Shown: positions 17,046 to 23,733, counted from the stretch's first letter. The stretch is DNA of 45,624 nt from Bacteroidaceae bacterium (GCA_017469525.1 JAFUGG010000051.1:1-45624); one strand, 5' to 3'. Notes: a model not told the origin generated them from the sequence alone. Numbers and translations are program-made.

Positions 17046-17149
17046 AACCTCGAAGTGTTATGCTCGGCTCGCAGAAGTGGAAGCTTCCAAATTGCACGTG
17101 CGGCTCCGAACGGGCTTCGCGGTTATACATATTTTATATTTTTATGGTG

Positions 17150-17157
17150 CAAAGGTA
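17150..17157 (-). promoter_or_regulatory. Possible -7 element for the VirE-arm genes
   Basis: TACCTTTG followed by CACC on the minus strand fits TAnnTTTG. A -33 TTTG is not evident at the usual distance, so the promoter may depend on an activator at the adjacent TACAAG repeats. Confidence 0.45.
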
Positions 17158-17185
17158 CTGTGATTTAGTCCCCTAACCAGGGAAA

Positions 17186-17232
17186 TACAAGTATTACAAG
17201 CGCTTGTACAAGTTGTACAAATGGAATACAAG
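17186..17232. repeat. TACAAG / TTGTACAA iterated palindromes
   Basis: TACAAG occurs at 17186, 17195, 17207 and 17227, and TACAAA at 17216. TACAAGCGCTTGTA (17195-17208) is a 14-bp perfect palindrome. TTGTACAA occurs at 17204-17211 and 17213-17220. The spacing and symmetry suggest an operator or iteron-like protein-binding site. Confidence 0.7.
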
Positions 17233-17296
17233 TGCTGTGCAAAGTGCACTGAAATCACTCATACCTGTCCAGCGCTGCAAAGGTACAATAAAGGAC

Positions 17297-17332
17297 AAAA
17301 AAAAAGGTCTTATATAAGACTTATATAAGACC
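17297..17332 (-). terminator. Intrinsic terminator of the 425-residue gene
   Basis: GGTCTTATATAAG and its perfect complement (17306-17332, two-base loop) form a long stem. On the minus strand it is followed by a run of nine T. It lies about 20 nt beyond the stop codon at 17352. Confidence 0.9.
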
Positions 17333-17351
17333 ATAATGATATGATTTTCAA

Positions 17352-18629
17352 CTATTTACACAAATCGTCAATTTCTTTGTATCTTGCTGGAAGTTTGCCG
17401 GTATCTTTCCATGTGCCTGCCAGTTGAGCTAGATTTTTAAGATTCCATAGCTGCTCAAATGTTTTCCATTTATTTTTTATTTTGAGTTTATCTGCCATGC
17501 AACTTGCGATGTAAGCAGCCTGATTGTTTGAGATACCTTCTTCCACCCCATAGCCGTCTTTGACAATAAACCCAGCCTTACGCAAACGCTCCCATATTGC
17601 TTCTGCTTCAGGCGTTTTTAAGCATTCTGGGAGTGATGATTTGGGGGGCTGATGGTTTTTATTAAGATCGTCGTATTCCTGCATGATAGCATAGATGTTA
17701 AATATACTTATCCAACTACATGTCTTATACATTTCTGGATTATGCTGAGGTGCAGGATTAGTGATATCTATGAAAAGTTCTTTTTTCTCTATCTTCCCTT
17801 CGTAAAGCATGCAGACCTTATCCACCCATGGCGTCAAATCTTTCTTCTCTTTGAGTTTTGACAACAGTTGCTCTTTAGTTAAATAGTAATCATTCCTCCA
17901 GCCCGATATTAGTTTTTCCCCTCTTTCACTTTTCTTAAAATCGTCCAAAAACAGTTCAAATTTTTCTATGAGATTTATCGTTGTTCTCTGCACAAATAGA
18001 ATAACAGAAAAGATTGAGCGCATTGTTTCGTCAAGTTCTTTTATCTGCTTTCGGATAGTTGCTATTGTTTCTCGATTTTCAATCTGGTAGGGCGCATACA
18101 TGTATGACTCAGGTAGCTGATCGTTCATTTCATAAAGGTATGCGGGGGCAGGATTAACTATTTGTGAAAATAGCTCTTTAAACAAACGCGAAACAGATGG
18201 TCCCTCTATATCGTGAAGATTGTTGCTCGGCCATTCGCCAGATGTATTACATACAATTTCTATTTCTGCCTGGTTATCCAATGCCCAAAAACCTAAGTCC
18301 ATAAGGTTATCACGATTGCAATTGGTGACGCACTCTTTCGAGTCAGGGCTTGTATCTAAAATGAGGCCATAAGAAGCAAATAATAAGTCCTTGACAGTTT
18401 CAAGATGGGCAGAAATGAGGTCAACGTATATTTGAATAAGGCCTAAAGGAAGATGAGCATCCCCTATGAATTTATCAAGCGACTGGATGTGCTCTATTAT
18501 TTTAGCAAGCCGACTCCAGAAAAGCATGGCTTCATGCTCTGTTCTGTCAAAGAGATTTATGTTATTCTCTTTTATGATATCCTTTTTCACCCACTCAGGA
18601 TGAGAGTCTTCGTTTCTTTTTAGTGACAT
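17352..18629 (-). CDS. Unknown 425-aa protein in the restriction-modification island
   Basis: Starts MSLKRNEDSHPEW at 18629. No signal peptide, membrane segment, nucleotide-binding or nuclease motif is apparent. The body is long and helical (residues about 30-270). The last 100 residues form a distinct domain (LKTPEAEAIWERLRKAG..., then NKWKTFEQLWNLKNLAQLAGTWKDTGKLP), similar in style to C-terminal domains of other uncharacterised Bacteroidales accessory proteins. Base composition is clearly more A/T-rich than the flanking genes. It lies directly downstream of a methyltransferase remnant, so a defence role is possible but unproven. Confidence 0.7.
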   Translation of the reverse strand: MSLKRNEDSHPEWVKKDIIKENNINLFDRTEHEAMLFWSRLAKIIEHIQSLDKFIGDAHLPLGLIQIYVDLISAHLETVKDLLFASYGLILDTSPDSKECVTNCNRDNLMDLGFWALDNQAEIEIVCNTSGEWPSNNLHDIEGPSVSRLFKELFSQIVNPAPAYLYEMNDQLPESYMYAPYQIENRETIATIRKQIKELDETMRSIFSVILFVQRTTINLIEKFELFLDDFKKSERGEKLISGWRNDYYLTKEQLLSKLKEKKDLTPWVDKVCMLYEGKIEKKELFIDITNPAPQHNPEMYKTCSWISIFNIYAIMQEYDDLNKNHQPPKSSLPECLKTPEAEAIWERLRKAGFIVKDGYGVEEGISNNQAAYIASCMADKLKIKNKWKTFEQLWNLKNLAQLAGTWKDTGKLPARYKEIDDLCK

Positions 18630-18638
18630 CTTATTTCG

Positions 18639-18780
18639 TCAATTCTTGATTACGATTTCGCGTTCTTCTGGGGTGAGGGCGTAGAGGTCGAAGACGCGAG
18701 TGTCTATCTCATTGTCTGTCTCGCTGATTTGCTGCGAGAGGAAGTTAGTCCTTACTTCTCTCGTCTATTACCACCTCAGC
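18639..18780 (-). pseudogene. C-terminal remnant of an Eco57I-type (type IIG) restriction-modification gene
   Basis: The minus strand encodes NFLSQQISETDNEIDTRVFD, then L-Y-A-L-T-P-E-E-R-E-I-V-I-K-N and a stop at 18639. The pattern Q-I-x-x-T-D-x-E-I-D-x-x-V-(Y/F)-x-L-Y-x-L-T-x-E-E is the usual C-terminus of Eco57I-like adenine methyltransferase/nuclease fusions. Just upstream, in another frame, lies VYAEVVIDERSKD, an unexplained short remnant. No start codon or complete domain is present. Confidence 0.6.
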
Positions 18781-18787
18781 ATAAACA

Positions 18788-20056
18788 TTACCAACACAAT
18801 GTGGTTTTATTGGATTTTATAAAATCATCAAAGACGGCTTCTACAACTGGCACAGAGACCGAGTTCCCGAATTGTTTATACGACCAGGCGTCGGATGGAT
18901 GAAGCTTGAATGTGTCAGGGAAGCCCTGTAATCTGGCGCACTCGCGAGGCGTAATGTGTCTTACACGATTATGCTGAATAACACCCAAACGGTTGGCATC
19001 TGATGAAGTTAAGGTAACCGAAATGCTTTCAGGGTCGAGGAACTTGAATACCTCGAAAGACATGTTTCCACAAACGGGATTATACTTGCCATCGATTTCC
19101 TGAAGGTAGCGCTTTTCGAGCAAAGATGCAATGACCTCTTCAATGTTAGACTCTGTATAGAACGTCTTAATCTGCTCTAATGTCAGTTTCTTACCATCTT
19201 GTTCTTTGCCAAAAATCGGTTTGCGGCGATTAAGAATCAGAGCATTCATAAAACGGATTTCTGCGTCAGAACATTTTCCTTTCATGCCTAACTCCCACGA
19301 ATGAAGCGACTGACCTCCACGATAGTCTATTAGACGGTAGCCGTGAAGTACTCTCAAATCGTCACCTACAGCGGTGTGAAGCATCTGTTGAAACTTATCA
19401 GAACAATAATACTTTTCGTCAACATCAGGTTCCAACACGTCACCCACACAGCATATTGGCTTTTCACCAAAGAGTGAAAGCTGAACCGAGTTTTGCTTGT
19501 ACTTGTGAGAATCTGCTGCACCGAGGTCTGATGATAGATTCATATTTGGAGTTGCGCCTAAAATACCGACGATATATAGGCGCACACGATTCTGGGGAAC
19601 TCCAAAGTTGCTGCTATTCTGTAGCAGGTCGTATGTGCCATAGCCCAAGCTATGAAGTTTATCTATGATGGTGTTGAATGTGCGACCTTCGTCATGTGTA
19701 TAGAGTCCACGCACGTTTTCAAGCAGGAATGCCTTTGGACGATATTTTTCAAGTAATCGTTCTATTTCAAAGAACAAAGTACCTCTCGTATCACCAAAGC
19801 CCATGCGCTTACCAGCATATGAGAAGGGTTGACAGGGGAAGCCACCAAGCAATAAGTCAAACGGCTCCACTTTGTCTATTAGCTTCACGTCACCACTTGG
19901 ATGCTCGCCAAAGTTGAGTTGATAGGTCTCGCAGGCTTTCTCGTTAATTTCACTTGAAAGCACGCATTTTGACTCTATCCCGTTTTTGGATAGAGCCTGG
20001 CTTACTCCCAAGCGGATACCACCTACACCTGCAAACAGATCTATATACTTTATCAT
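18788..20056 (-). CDS. Type II DNA (cytosine-5) methyltransferase
   Basis: 422 residues carrying the C5-methyltransferase motifs in order: motif I DLFAGVGG (residues 6-13), motif IV GGFPCQPFS with the catalytic Cys, motif VI ENV, motif VIII QNRVRLYIVG, a variable target-recognition region (about 200-330), motif IX RECARLQGFP and motif X YKQFGNSVSVPVV. It methylates cytosine in the recognition site to protect host DNA. Its ATG overlaps the nuclease stop as ATGA, so the two are coupled with the nuclease first. The recognition sequence cannot be read from the sequence alone. Confidence 0.95.
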   Translation of the reverse strand: MIKYIDLFAGVGGIRLGVSQALSKNGIESKCVLSSEINEKACETYQLNFGEHPSGDVKLIDKVEPFDLLLGGFPCQPFSYAGKRMGFGDTRGTLFFEIERLLEKYRPKAFLLENVRGLYTHDEGRTFNTIIDKLHSLGYGTYDLLQNSSNFGVPQNRVRLYIVGILGATPNMNLSSDLGAADSHKYKQNSVQLSLFGEKPICCVGDVLEPDVDEKYYCSDKFQQMLHTAVGDDLRVLHGYRLIDYRGGQSLHSWELGMKGKCSDAEIRFMNALILNRRKPIFGKEQDGKKLTLEQIKTFYTESNIEEVIASLLEKRYLQEIDGKYNPVCGNMSFEVFKFLDPESISVTLTSSDANRLGVIQHNRVRHITPRECARLQGFPDTFKLHPSDAWSYKQFGNSVSVPVVEAVFDDFIKSNKTTLCW

Positions 20057-21102
20057 CCTATCTTCTCTTTGATAAACTCAATCAGTAAGTCAAATTCCGA
20101 TGGAGTGTACGCGACATTGCAGTGACTGTTATCACACATATCTTTCATTGCGGATGGTCTTGAAAAATTACCTACGCCGTCAATGATATATGCAACAAAG
20201 CACCTTTTGTTATTAGTGTTTCGGAAACGAGCCTGTGCTTCACGCCCCTTTCTTTCTGCTACGCTGTTTGATGTCTCTTGAAAAGAAACTTCGATTCCAA
20301 CATATTTCTTAATGCGACCGTCGTCATCATTTCGGCTAACAACAATATCAAAAGTTGCTTCCTTATCGTCATCAAGTTTAACTCCAGGAATCGTTCCGTT
20401 ATTAACAAGATTGTAATTGCTGCCTAGATGTTCCGATAAATATCTTAAGGCATATACCTGTGCAACATTCCCAAGATCTGTTGCCGTCTTGCCTGCGATA
20501 ATTCTACTTACTCGAATATAGTTTTCACACACATATTGCTTAATCTTATCCTTCTGTCCAAGATATTCATAGGCTTTACACTTGTAGAGGATTGCACGTG
20601 TCTTCAATGAAATTGCAGATGCACCATATATAAGCAGTATTATCAAGTCCTTGCACAATTTCTTGTCCTTACACGGCTTCTGCAAATTTTTTATTGTGCT
20701 AATCTGCATCCTGGCATTTGTGGGTTTACTTTGTAAAGGTAGAGATGTAAAACTATAGCTATACTTTTTGCCACTTATCTCATATTCCAGTTTTTTGCCA
20801 GGAAAAACCTCTTTGAAAGACGAGTTAAGTCTTTGTATAGGCTCCGAGCCAACATCTGTCAAAACCATCAGATGCTTCAGGAACAGATGGTATTCAAAAT
20901 CAGAGGCTTCAAGGAGCTTGAATAATTTATCTGGGTTTGTCTTATCAGCCAAAGTCAGAAGGGAAATAAACTCCTCCTGAGTATCAAGCAGATATTGCAG
21001 GATGCTTACCTTCATTGCTTCATCCCTGACTTCCTTGGGCCACCATTTGCAGCCAACTTGCTCTAATTCCTTTACGGAACGAAAATACTTATCGTCATTC
21101 AT
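20053..21102 (-). CDS. Type II restriction endonuclease, PD-(D/E)XK-like
   Basis: The ATG at 21102 (MNDDKYFRS) is preferred over a TTG three codons upstream. A C-terminal segment reads F-D-I-V-V-S-R, about 14 residues, then G-I-E-V-S-F-Q-E-T-S-N-S-V and ERKGREAQAR. The spaced D and E-x-S fit a PD-(D/E)XK nuclease core, and GNFSRPSA is near the end. This recalls the NgoBV/BanI-like group, but I am not sure of the family. Direct coupling to a C5 methyltransferase supports the call. The sequence is A/T-rich relative to the host genes. Confidence 0.8.
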   Translation of the reverse strand: MNDDKYFRSVKELEQVGCKWWPKEVRDEAMKVSILQYLLDTQEEFISLLTLADKTNPDKLFKLLEASDFEYHLFLKHLMVLTDVGSEPIQRLNSSFKEVFPGKKLEYEISGKKYSYSFTSLPLQSKPTNARMQISTIKNLQKPCKDKKLCKDLIILLIYGASAISLKTRAILYKCKAYEYLGQKDKIKQYVCENYIRVSRIIAGKTATDLGNVAQVYALRYLSEHLGSNYNLVNNGTIPGVKLDDDKEATFDIVVSRNDDDGRIKKYVGIEVSFQETSNSVAERKGREAQARFRNTNNKRCFVAYIIDGVGNFSRPSAMKDMCDNSHCNVAYTPSEFDLLIEFIKEKIG

Positions 21103-21117
21103 AAATAACAAATGTGG

Positions 21118-21330
21118 TTATTCTTCAATAAAAGGGTAAAACGCCTGCTCGGTGCAAAATCCACGCTCTACGAGTTGGGCTTGCATTGAATCACGCACTT
21201 CGCCTATAGCCTCGATGTCCCATCCCATTTCCTTATCGGACGGGATAAGCCTGTTTATTAGGTCGAATATAGCGTTATCAACGAAATCTTGACGCTCTAT
21301 CTGTTGTCTTGTCAGTTCCACGAGTTCCAT
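21118..21330 (-). CDS. Small 70-aa protein, first gene of the restriction operon
   Basis: Starts MELVELTRQQIERQDF at 21330 and stops 15 bp before the nuclease ATG. A textbook promoter lies about 60 bp upstream, so it is the first cistron. It is acidic and helical with no helix-turn-helix motif obvious by eye, so it is not clearly a C-protein. It might be a nuclease subunit or regulator; function unknown. Confidence 0.6.
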   Translation of the reverse strand: MELVELTRQQIERQDFVDNAIFDLINRLIPSDKEMGWDIEAIGEVRDSMQAQLVERGFCTEQAFYPFIEE

Positions 21331-21389
21331 TGGCGTTGATGATTCTATTCAGATATTCTTCTAACATACTTATGTCTTCTTTCTGCTTG

Positions 21390-21420
21390 CAAAATTACAA
21401 AAAATATAATAGAATGCAAA
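21390..21420 (-). promoter_or_regulatory. Promoter of the restriction-modification operon
   Basis: On the minus strand TTTG (21420-21417), a 19-bp spacer and TAATTTTG (21397-21390) match the consensus exactly. It lies inside the replaced locus, just after the N-terminal remnant of the older gene, so it came with or was retained by the incoming system. Confidence 0.8.
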
Positions 21421-21459
21421 TGCAAAATTGTTTTTTTTACATTCGTCTCGTTCTTCTGC

Positions 21460-21561
21460 TCAGTAATGAGATTGAAGTCTGGCGACCTCCCACGCCTTTT
21501 GGACTTGCTCTTCAGGGAGCGAGGCGAGGTATTTCTTGACGACATTCTTCTGGAATAGCAT
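21460..21561 (-). pseudogene. N-terminal remnant of an Eco57I-type (type IIG) restriction-modification gene
   Basis: A frame of 33 codons from ATG at 21561 begins M-L-F-Q-K-N-V-V-K-K-Y-L-A-S-L and continues P-E-E-Q-V-Q-K-A-W-E-V, ending in TGA at 21460. (L/I)FQKSVLKKYL...V.KA is the typical start of Eco57I-like type IIG proteins. A promoter-like TAACTTTG (21596-21589, minus) lies just upstream. Together with the C-terminal remnant at 18639-18780 it brackets the new restriction operon. Confidence 0.6.
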
Positions 21562-21653
21562 AAAGCGTAAAGTTTGGATTTTTGCCTACAAAGTTACGAA
21601 TCTTTTCTGTTTCCTGCAAGTCATATAGATAAATGTGTGAGTGTAGTGAGTTT

Positions 21654-21687
21654 GTGTACAGAATACAGAAATACAGTATACAGTTTC
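21654..21687 (-). repeat. 29-bp repeat family, inverted and extended copy
   Basis: GTGTACAGAATACAG, AAATACAG, TATACAGTTTC. Read on the minus strand it is the 13437/21824 repeat with one extra 7-8-bp CTGTATTT unit. Confidence 0.75.
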
Positions 21688-21823
21688 TAGGTGAGGGGTA
21701 CACTACTTGCTGCTGATGGGATTAGTAAAATATAGTATAATATAGTTTATAATATATATATATTTATAGATATATTATAAAATTTCGCATCCGAAGATTT
21801 TTATCTGTAATATGCGCTCATAA

Positions 21824-21852
21824 GAAAACTGTATACTGTATACTGTACACAT
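21824..21852 (+). repeat. 29-bp repeat, copy 2 (upstream of the HU gene)
   Basis: GAAAACTGTATACTGTATAC then TGTACACAT. It differs from 13437-13465 at one position. It lies about 70 bp upstream of the HU promoter. Confidence 0.85.
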
Positions 21853-21920
21853 TTTTCATGAGTACATTTTTAACCTCATTCCCAAGCGTGCTTTTTTGCG
21901 TGCTTATTTTAAGGAATTAT

Positions 21921-21951
21921 TTTCGCGCGCGCGCGTAATGTCGTACCTTTG
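21921..21951 (+). promoter_or_regulatory. HU-gene promoter with alternating CG spacer
   Basis: TTTC (21921-21924), a 19-bp spacer and TACCTTTG (21944-21951) fit the promoter consensus with one mismatch at -33. The spacer contains twelve alternating C/G bases (21924-21935), a Z-DNA-prone tract. It should drive the HU, P5 and smalltalk genes. Confidence 0.65.
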
Positions 21952-21991
21952 CACCAGAGTTAAGAAATAACTCCTGTCAAGTTCTTCATGG

Positions 21992-22030
21992 CGACACGTC
22001 GAAGTGCGCAATCCGACACATCGAAATGAG
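21992..22030 (+). repeat. 22-bp direct repeat in the HU leader
   Basis: CGACACGTCGAAGTG (from 21992) and CGACACATCGAAATG (from 22014) repeat with a 22-bp period in the untranslated leader. CGACA recurs near 22036. It could be a protein-binding or RNA-structure element. Confidence 0.6.
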
Positions 22031-22072
22031 AAAAACGACAGTATGTCAAACCTAAACAAAAAAAATTAAATT

Positions 22073-22534
22073 ATGATTAACTACAGTATCTACATCGCCA
22101 GCAGCAAGCCTGGCACCAAGAAGGCCGACATCACCGACACCAAGGCCTATGGAGCCGCTCAGGTTCACGAGAAGCTGACGTTCGACCAGTTCTGCAAGCA
22201 CATCGCAGACCACAACTCGCCCTTCTCGAAGGGTACCATCAAGGGCATCCTGACCGATGCGGTGGCTTGCCTTCGCGAGCAGCTGCTTGCCGGCAACAGC
22301 GTCAACCTGGGTGACCTCGGCAGCTTCCGCAACGAGCTCAGCTGCAACCCCGCCAAGACCACCGACGACTTCAACGCCAACAACATCAAGGCTGTGAATG
22401 TCTGCTGGACGCCCGGCAAGGAATTCAAGAACCTCCGCGACGAGGCAGAGTTCCAGCTGGTTGCCAGCCGCAAGGCACAGGCCGACGCCATCGAGGTAAT
22501 CCGCAACGAGGACACTATTCAGGGTTTGGAGTAA
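22073..22534 (+). CDS. HU-like DNA-binding protein
   Basis: 153 residues, longer than canonical HU (about 90). The region about 30-125 follows the HU/IHF fold: helices (LTFDQFCKHIAD, GTIKGILTDAVACLREQLLAG), then NSVNLGDLGSFRNEL, which matches the conserved 'v.l.g.G.F' strand. The C-terminal extension is polar and helical. It fits the extended HU-like class found in Bacteroidetes next to VirE-type genes. It is first in the plus-strand arm of the cassette, followed by a P5-like hydrolase and the smalltalk peptide. A hairpin overlaps its stop codon. Confidence 0.85.
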   Translation: MINYSIYIASSKPGTKKADITDTKAYGAAQVHEKLTFDQFCKHIADHNSPFSKGTIKGILTDAVACLREQLLAGNSVNLGDLGSFRNELSCNPAKTTDDFNANNIKAVNVCWTPGKEFKNLRDEAEFQLVASRKAQADAIEVIRNEDTIQGLE

Positions 22535-22550
22535 ATCTCCAACCCTGAAT
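22517..22550 (+). promoter_or_regulatory. Hairpin overlapping the HU stop codon
   Basis: ATTCAGGGTTTGGAG (22517-22531) pairs with CTCCAACCCTGAAT (22537-22550) around a TAAAT loop holding the TAA stop; one base is bulged. It is followed by A-rich ATGAAAAA repeats rather than a T run, so processing or mRNA stabilisation is likelier than termination. Confidence 0.7.
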
Positions 22551-22609
22551 AATGAAAAAATGAAAAAATGAGAAAATGAGGGCTGCCCTGAACCAAAACC
22601 ACTAAAACT

Positions 22610-23017
22610 ATGACATTAGGAGAACGTAACAACAATCCGCTGAACATCCGCAAAGTGCCTGGTGTTCGTTGGCGCGGTGAAATCTCCTCCCCTTTGGGGG
22701 AGGACGGGAGAGGGGCCTTCGTCCGCTTCGAGAGCATCGAATGGGGCGTTCGTGCTGCCTTGAAACTCCTGAGAACCTATAGAGACAAATACGCTGCAAC
22801 AAGTATTAAAGAAATCATAACAAGATGGGCACCTCCAACAGAAAACAAAACCGACGACTACATCGCCGCGGTGTGCAGGCTCACGAGCTTTGGCGGCAAC
22901 GAAAGGCTCACAGAAAAAGAGTGGCCCGCGCTCATAAAAGCAATGGCCGTCATCGAGAGCCGCCTTTTGATATCCGACGAAACTATCGATGCAGCACGCA
23001 AATTGTTGAACCAATAA
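22610..23017 (+). CDS. P5-like (phage structural protein P5 type) peptidoglycan-hydrolase-like protein
   Basis: 135 residues without a signal peptide. Motifs NNNPLNIR, W-x-G, F-x-x-F-x-S, G-V-R-A and ITRWAPPTENKTDDYI...GGNE are those of the small 'structural protein P5' family of Bacteroidetes and phages, thought to be lysozyme-like. It lies in the usual place between the HU gene and the smalltalk peptide. A G-rich palindrome in frame (22684-22717) encodes SSPLGEDGRGA in a loop that is shorter in family members I remember. Confidence 0.8.
   Translation: MTLGERNNNPLNIRKVPGVRWRGEISSPLGEDGRGAFVRFESIEWGVRAALKLLRTYRDKYAATSIKEIITRWAPPTENKTDDYIAAVCRLTSFGGNERLTEKEWPALIKAMAVIESRLLISDETIDAARKLLNQ
22684..22717 (+). 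repeat. G-rich palindromic element inside the P5-like gene
   Basis: CTCCTCCCC-TTT-GGGGGAG is followed by GACGGGAGAGGGGCC. It is in frame and encodes S-S-P-L-G-E-D-G-R-G-A. It has the same palindrome-plus-purine-tail design as 5832-5862 and 33089-33117. Confidence 0.8.
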
Positions 23018-23031
23018 AAACAAAGAAAGTC

Positions 23032-23124
23032 ATGACACAGCAAACCAAAAACACCTGGGCAGTGATAATCAACGCCATTCTCACCACCATCACTGCCATT
23101 CTGTCTGCCTTCGGGCTGGCATGA
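23032..23124 (+). CDS. 'Smalltalk' family peptide, 30 aa
   Basis: MTQQTKNTWAVIINAILTTI then TAILSAFGLA. A polar N-terminus with the N-T-W motif and a single hydrophobic helix are characteristic of the tiny peptides annotated in Bacteroidetes as smalltalk protein. The function is unknown; the helix suggests membrane insertion. It starts 14 bp after the P5-like gene, and its TGA overlaps the ATG of the next gene. Confidence 0.8.
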   Translation: MTQQTKNTWAVIINAILTTITAILSAFGLA

Positions 23125-23396
23125 TGGAGAAAGCATCCGCGCTGCTGTTGCTCATCTTCGGTGCGGCAATGGCAGCAACGAGTCTCTTCATGCCGCCAGA
23201 AGGTGAGATTGACGGCAGCGTCCTGATGCTCTTCGGACAGATTCTCGTCTATGCAGGCAGCATCTTTGGCGTGAAGATTTACATCGAAGACCTCGTCAGG
23301 CAAATCAAGAGAAGGGACGAGATACCCAAGAGAAAGACATTAGGCCGACGAACAAAACGAACAAAACGAACACGTCATTTCGTGACACACGGATAG
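23121..23396 (+). CDS. Small two-helix membrane protein, 91 aa, of the smalltalk cassette
   Basis: The ATG at 23121 overlaps the smalltalk stop (ATGA). Residues 4-24 and 32-54 are hydrophobic helices joined by a short loop, and the C-terminal 35 residues are strongly basic (RRTKRTKRTR). The arrangement next to a lysozyme-like gene recalls holin/endolysin pairs, but no holin family is recognised. A terminator begins at its stop codon. Confidence 0.65.
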   Translation: MMEKASALLLLIFGAAMAATSLFMPPEGEIDGSVLMLFGQILVYAGSIFGVKIYIEDLVRQIKRRDEIPKRKTLGRRTKRTKRTRHFVTHG

Positions 23397-23426
23397 AGAG
23401 GCTCTCTTTTTAGGGGGGGCTTCTCT
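23396..23426 (+). terminator. Terminator-like element, copy 1
   Basis: GAGAGGCTCTCTTTTT-AGGG, then GGGGCTTCTCT. It is repeated nearly identically at 23734-23762. It follows immediately after the last gene of the HU/P5/smalltalk operon. Confidence 0.65.
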
Positions 23427-23445
23427 CTTTGCTGTCCGGTATCCT

Positions 23446-23638
23446 AAGCCTGTAAGGCTTTACTATGAGTAACCGATGGCGAAGCCCTCGGACAAAGTGC
23501 GAAGCCCTCCCACTCCTGCCTGGAAGGCAGTACTATAAAGCGCTGGTGGGGTACTGCCTTCCAGGCAGATTTAAGTACATCGTCTTCACTATCCGAGGGC
23601 TTTGCCCACGGTTACTCATAGTAAAGCCTTACAGGCTT
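23446..23638. repeat. Nested 193-bp imperfect palindrome
   Basis: Three pairs of arms are nested symmetrically. The outer 30-nt arms (23446-23475 / 23609-23638) are perfect. The middle 14-nt arms (23479-23492 / 23592-23605) have one mismatch. The inner 18-nt arms (23516-23533 / 23551-23568) are perfect. The outer and inner arms each also contain a small self-palindrome (AAGCCTGTAAGGCTT; CTGCCTGGAAGGCAG). Confidence 0.9.
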
Positions 23639-23733
23639 CTTTCGCCTACAGTTCTTCGCTTCGCTCAGGCTCAGGCTCAGGCGCCCCTCGGGGGACTTAA
23701 AAGCAAAAAAGCAAAAAAAGCAACGCACATCAG

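Larger units (their letters stand above)
17046..17351. other. Intergenic regulatory region of the VirE arm
   Basis: No gene. It holds a possible -7 element (17150-17157), a TACAAG/TTGTACAA repeat cluster (17186-17232), another CAAAGGTA at 17278-17285 and the terminator of the 425-residue gene at 17297-17332. Confidence 0.7.
21562..22072. other. Intergenic region between the divergent arms of the cassette
   Basis: No gene. It contains the old type IIG promoter (near 21590), an inverted 34-bp repeat copy (21654-21687), a very A/T-rich tract (about 21720-21785), the second 29-bp repeat (21824-21852), the HU promoter with an alternating CG tract and a leader with a 22-bp direct repeat. Confidence 0.75.

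Noticed and set aside
21345..21703. Two short minus-strand open frames over the restriction promoter region
   Set aside because: They are frame shadows of the type IIG remnant and A/T-rich promoter DNA.
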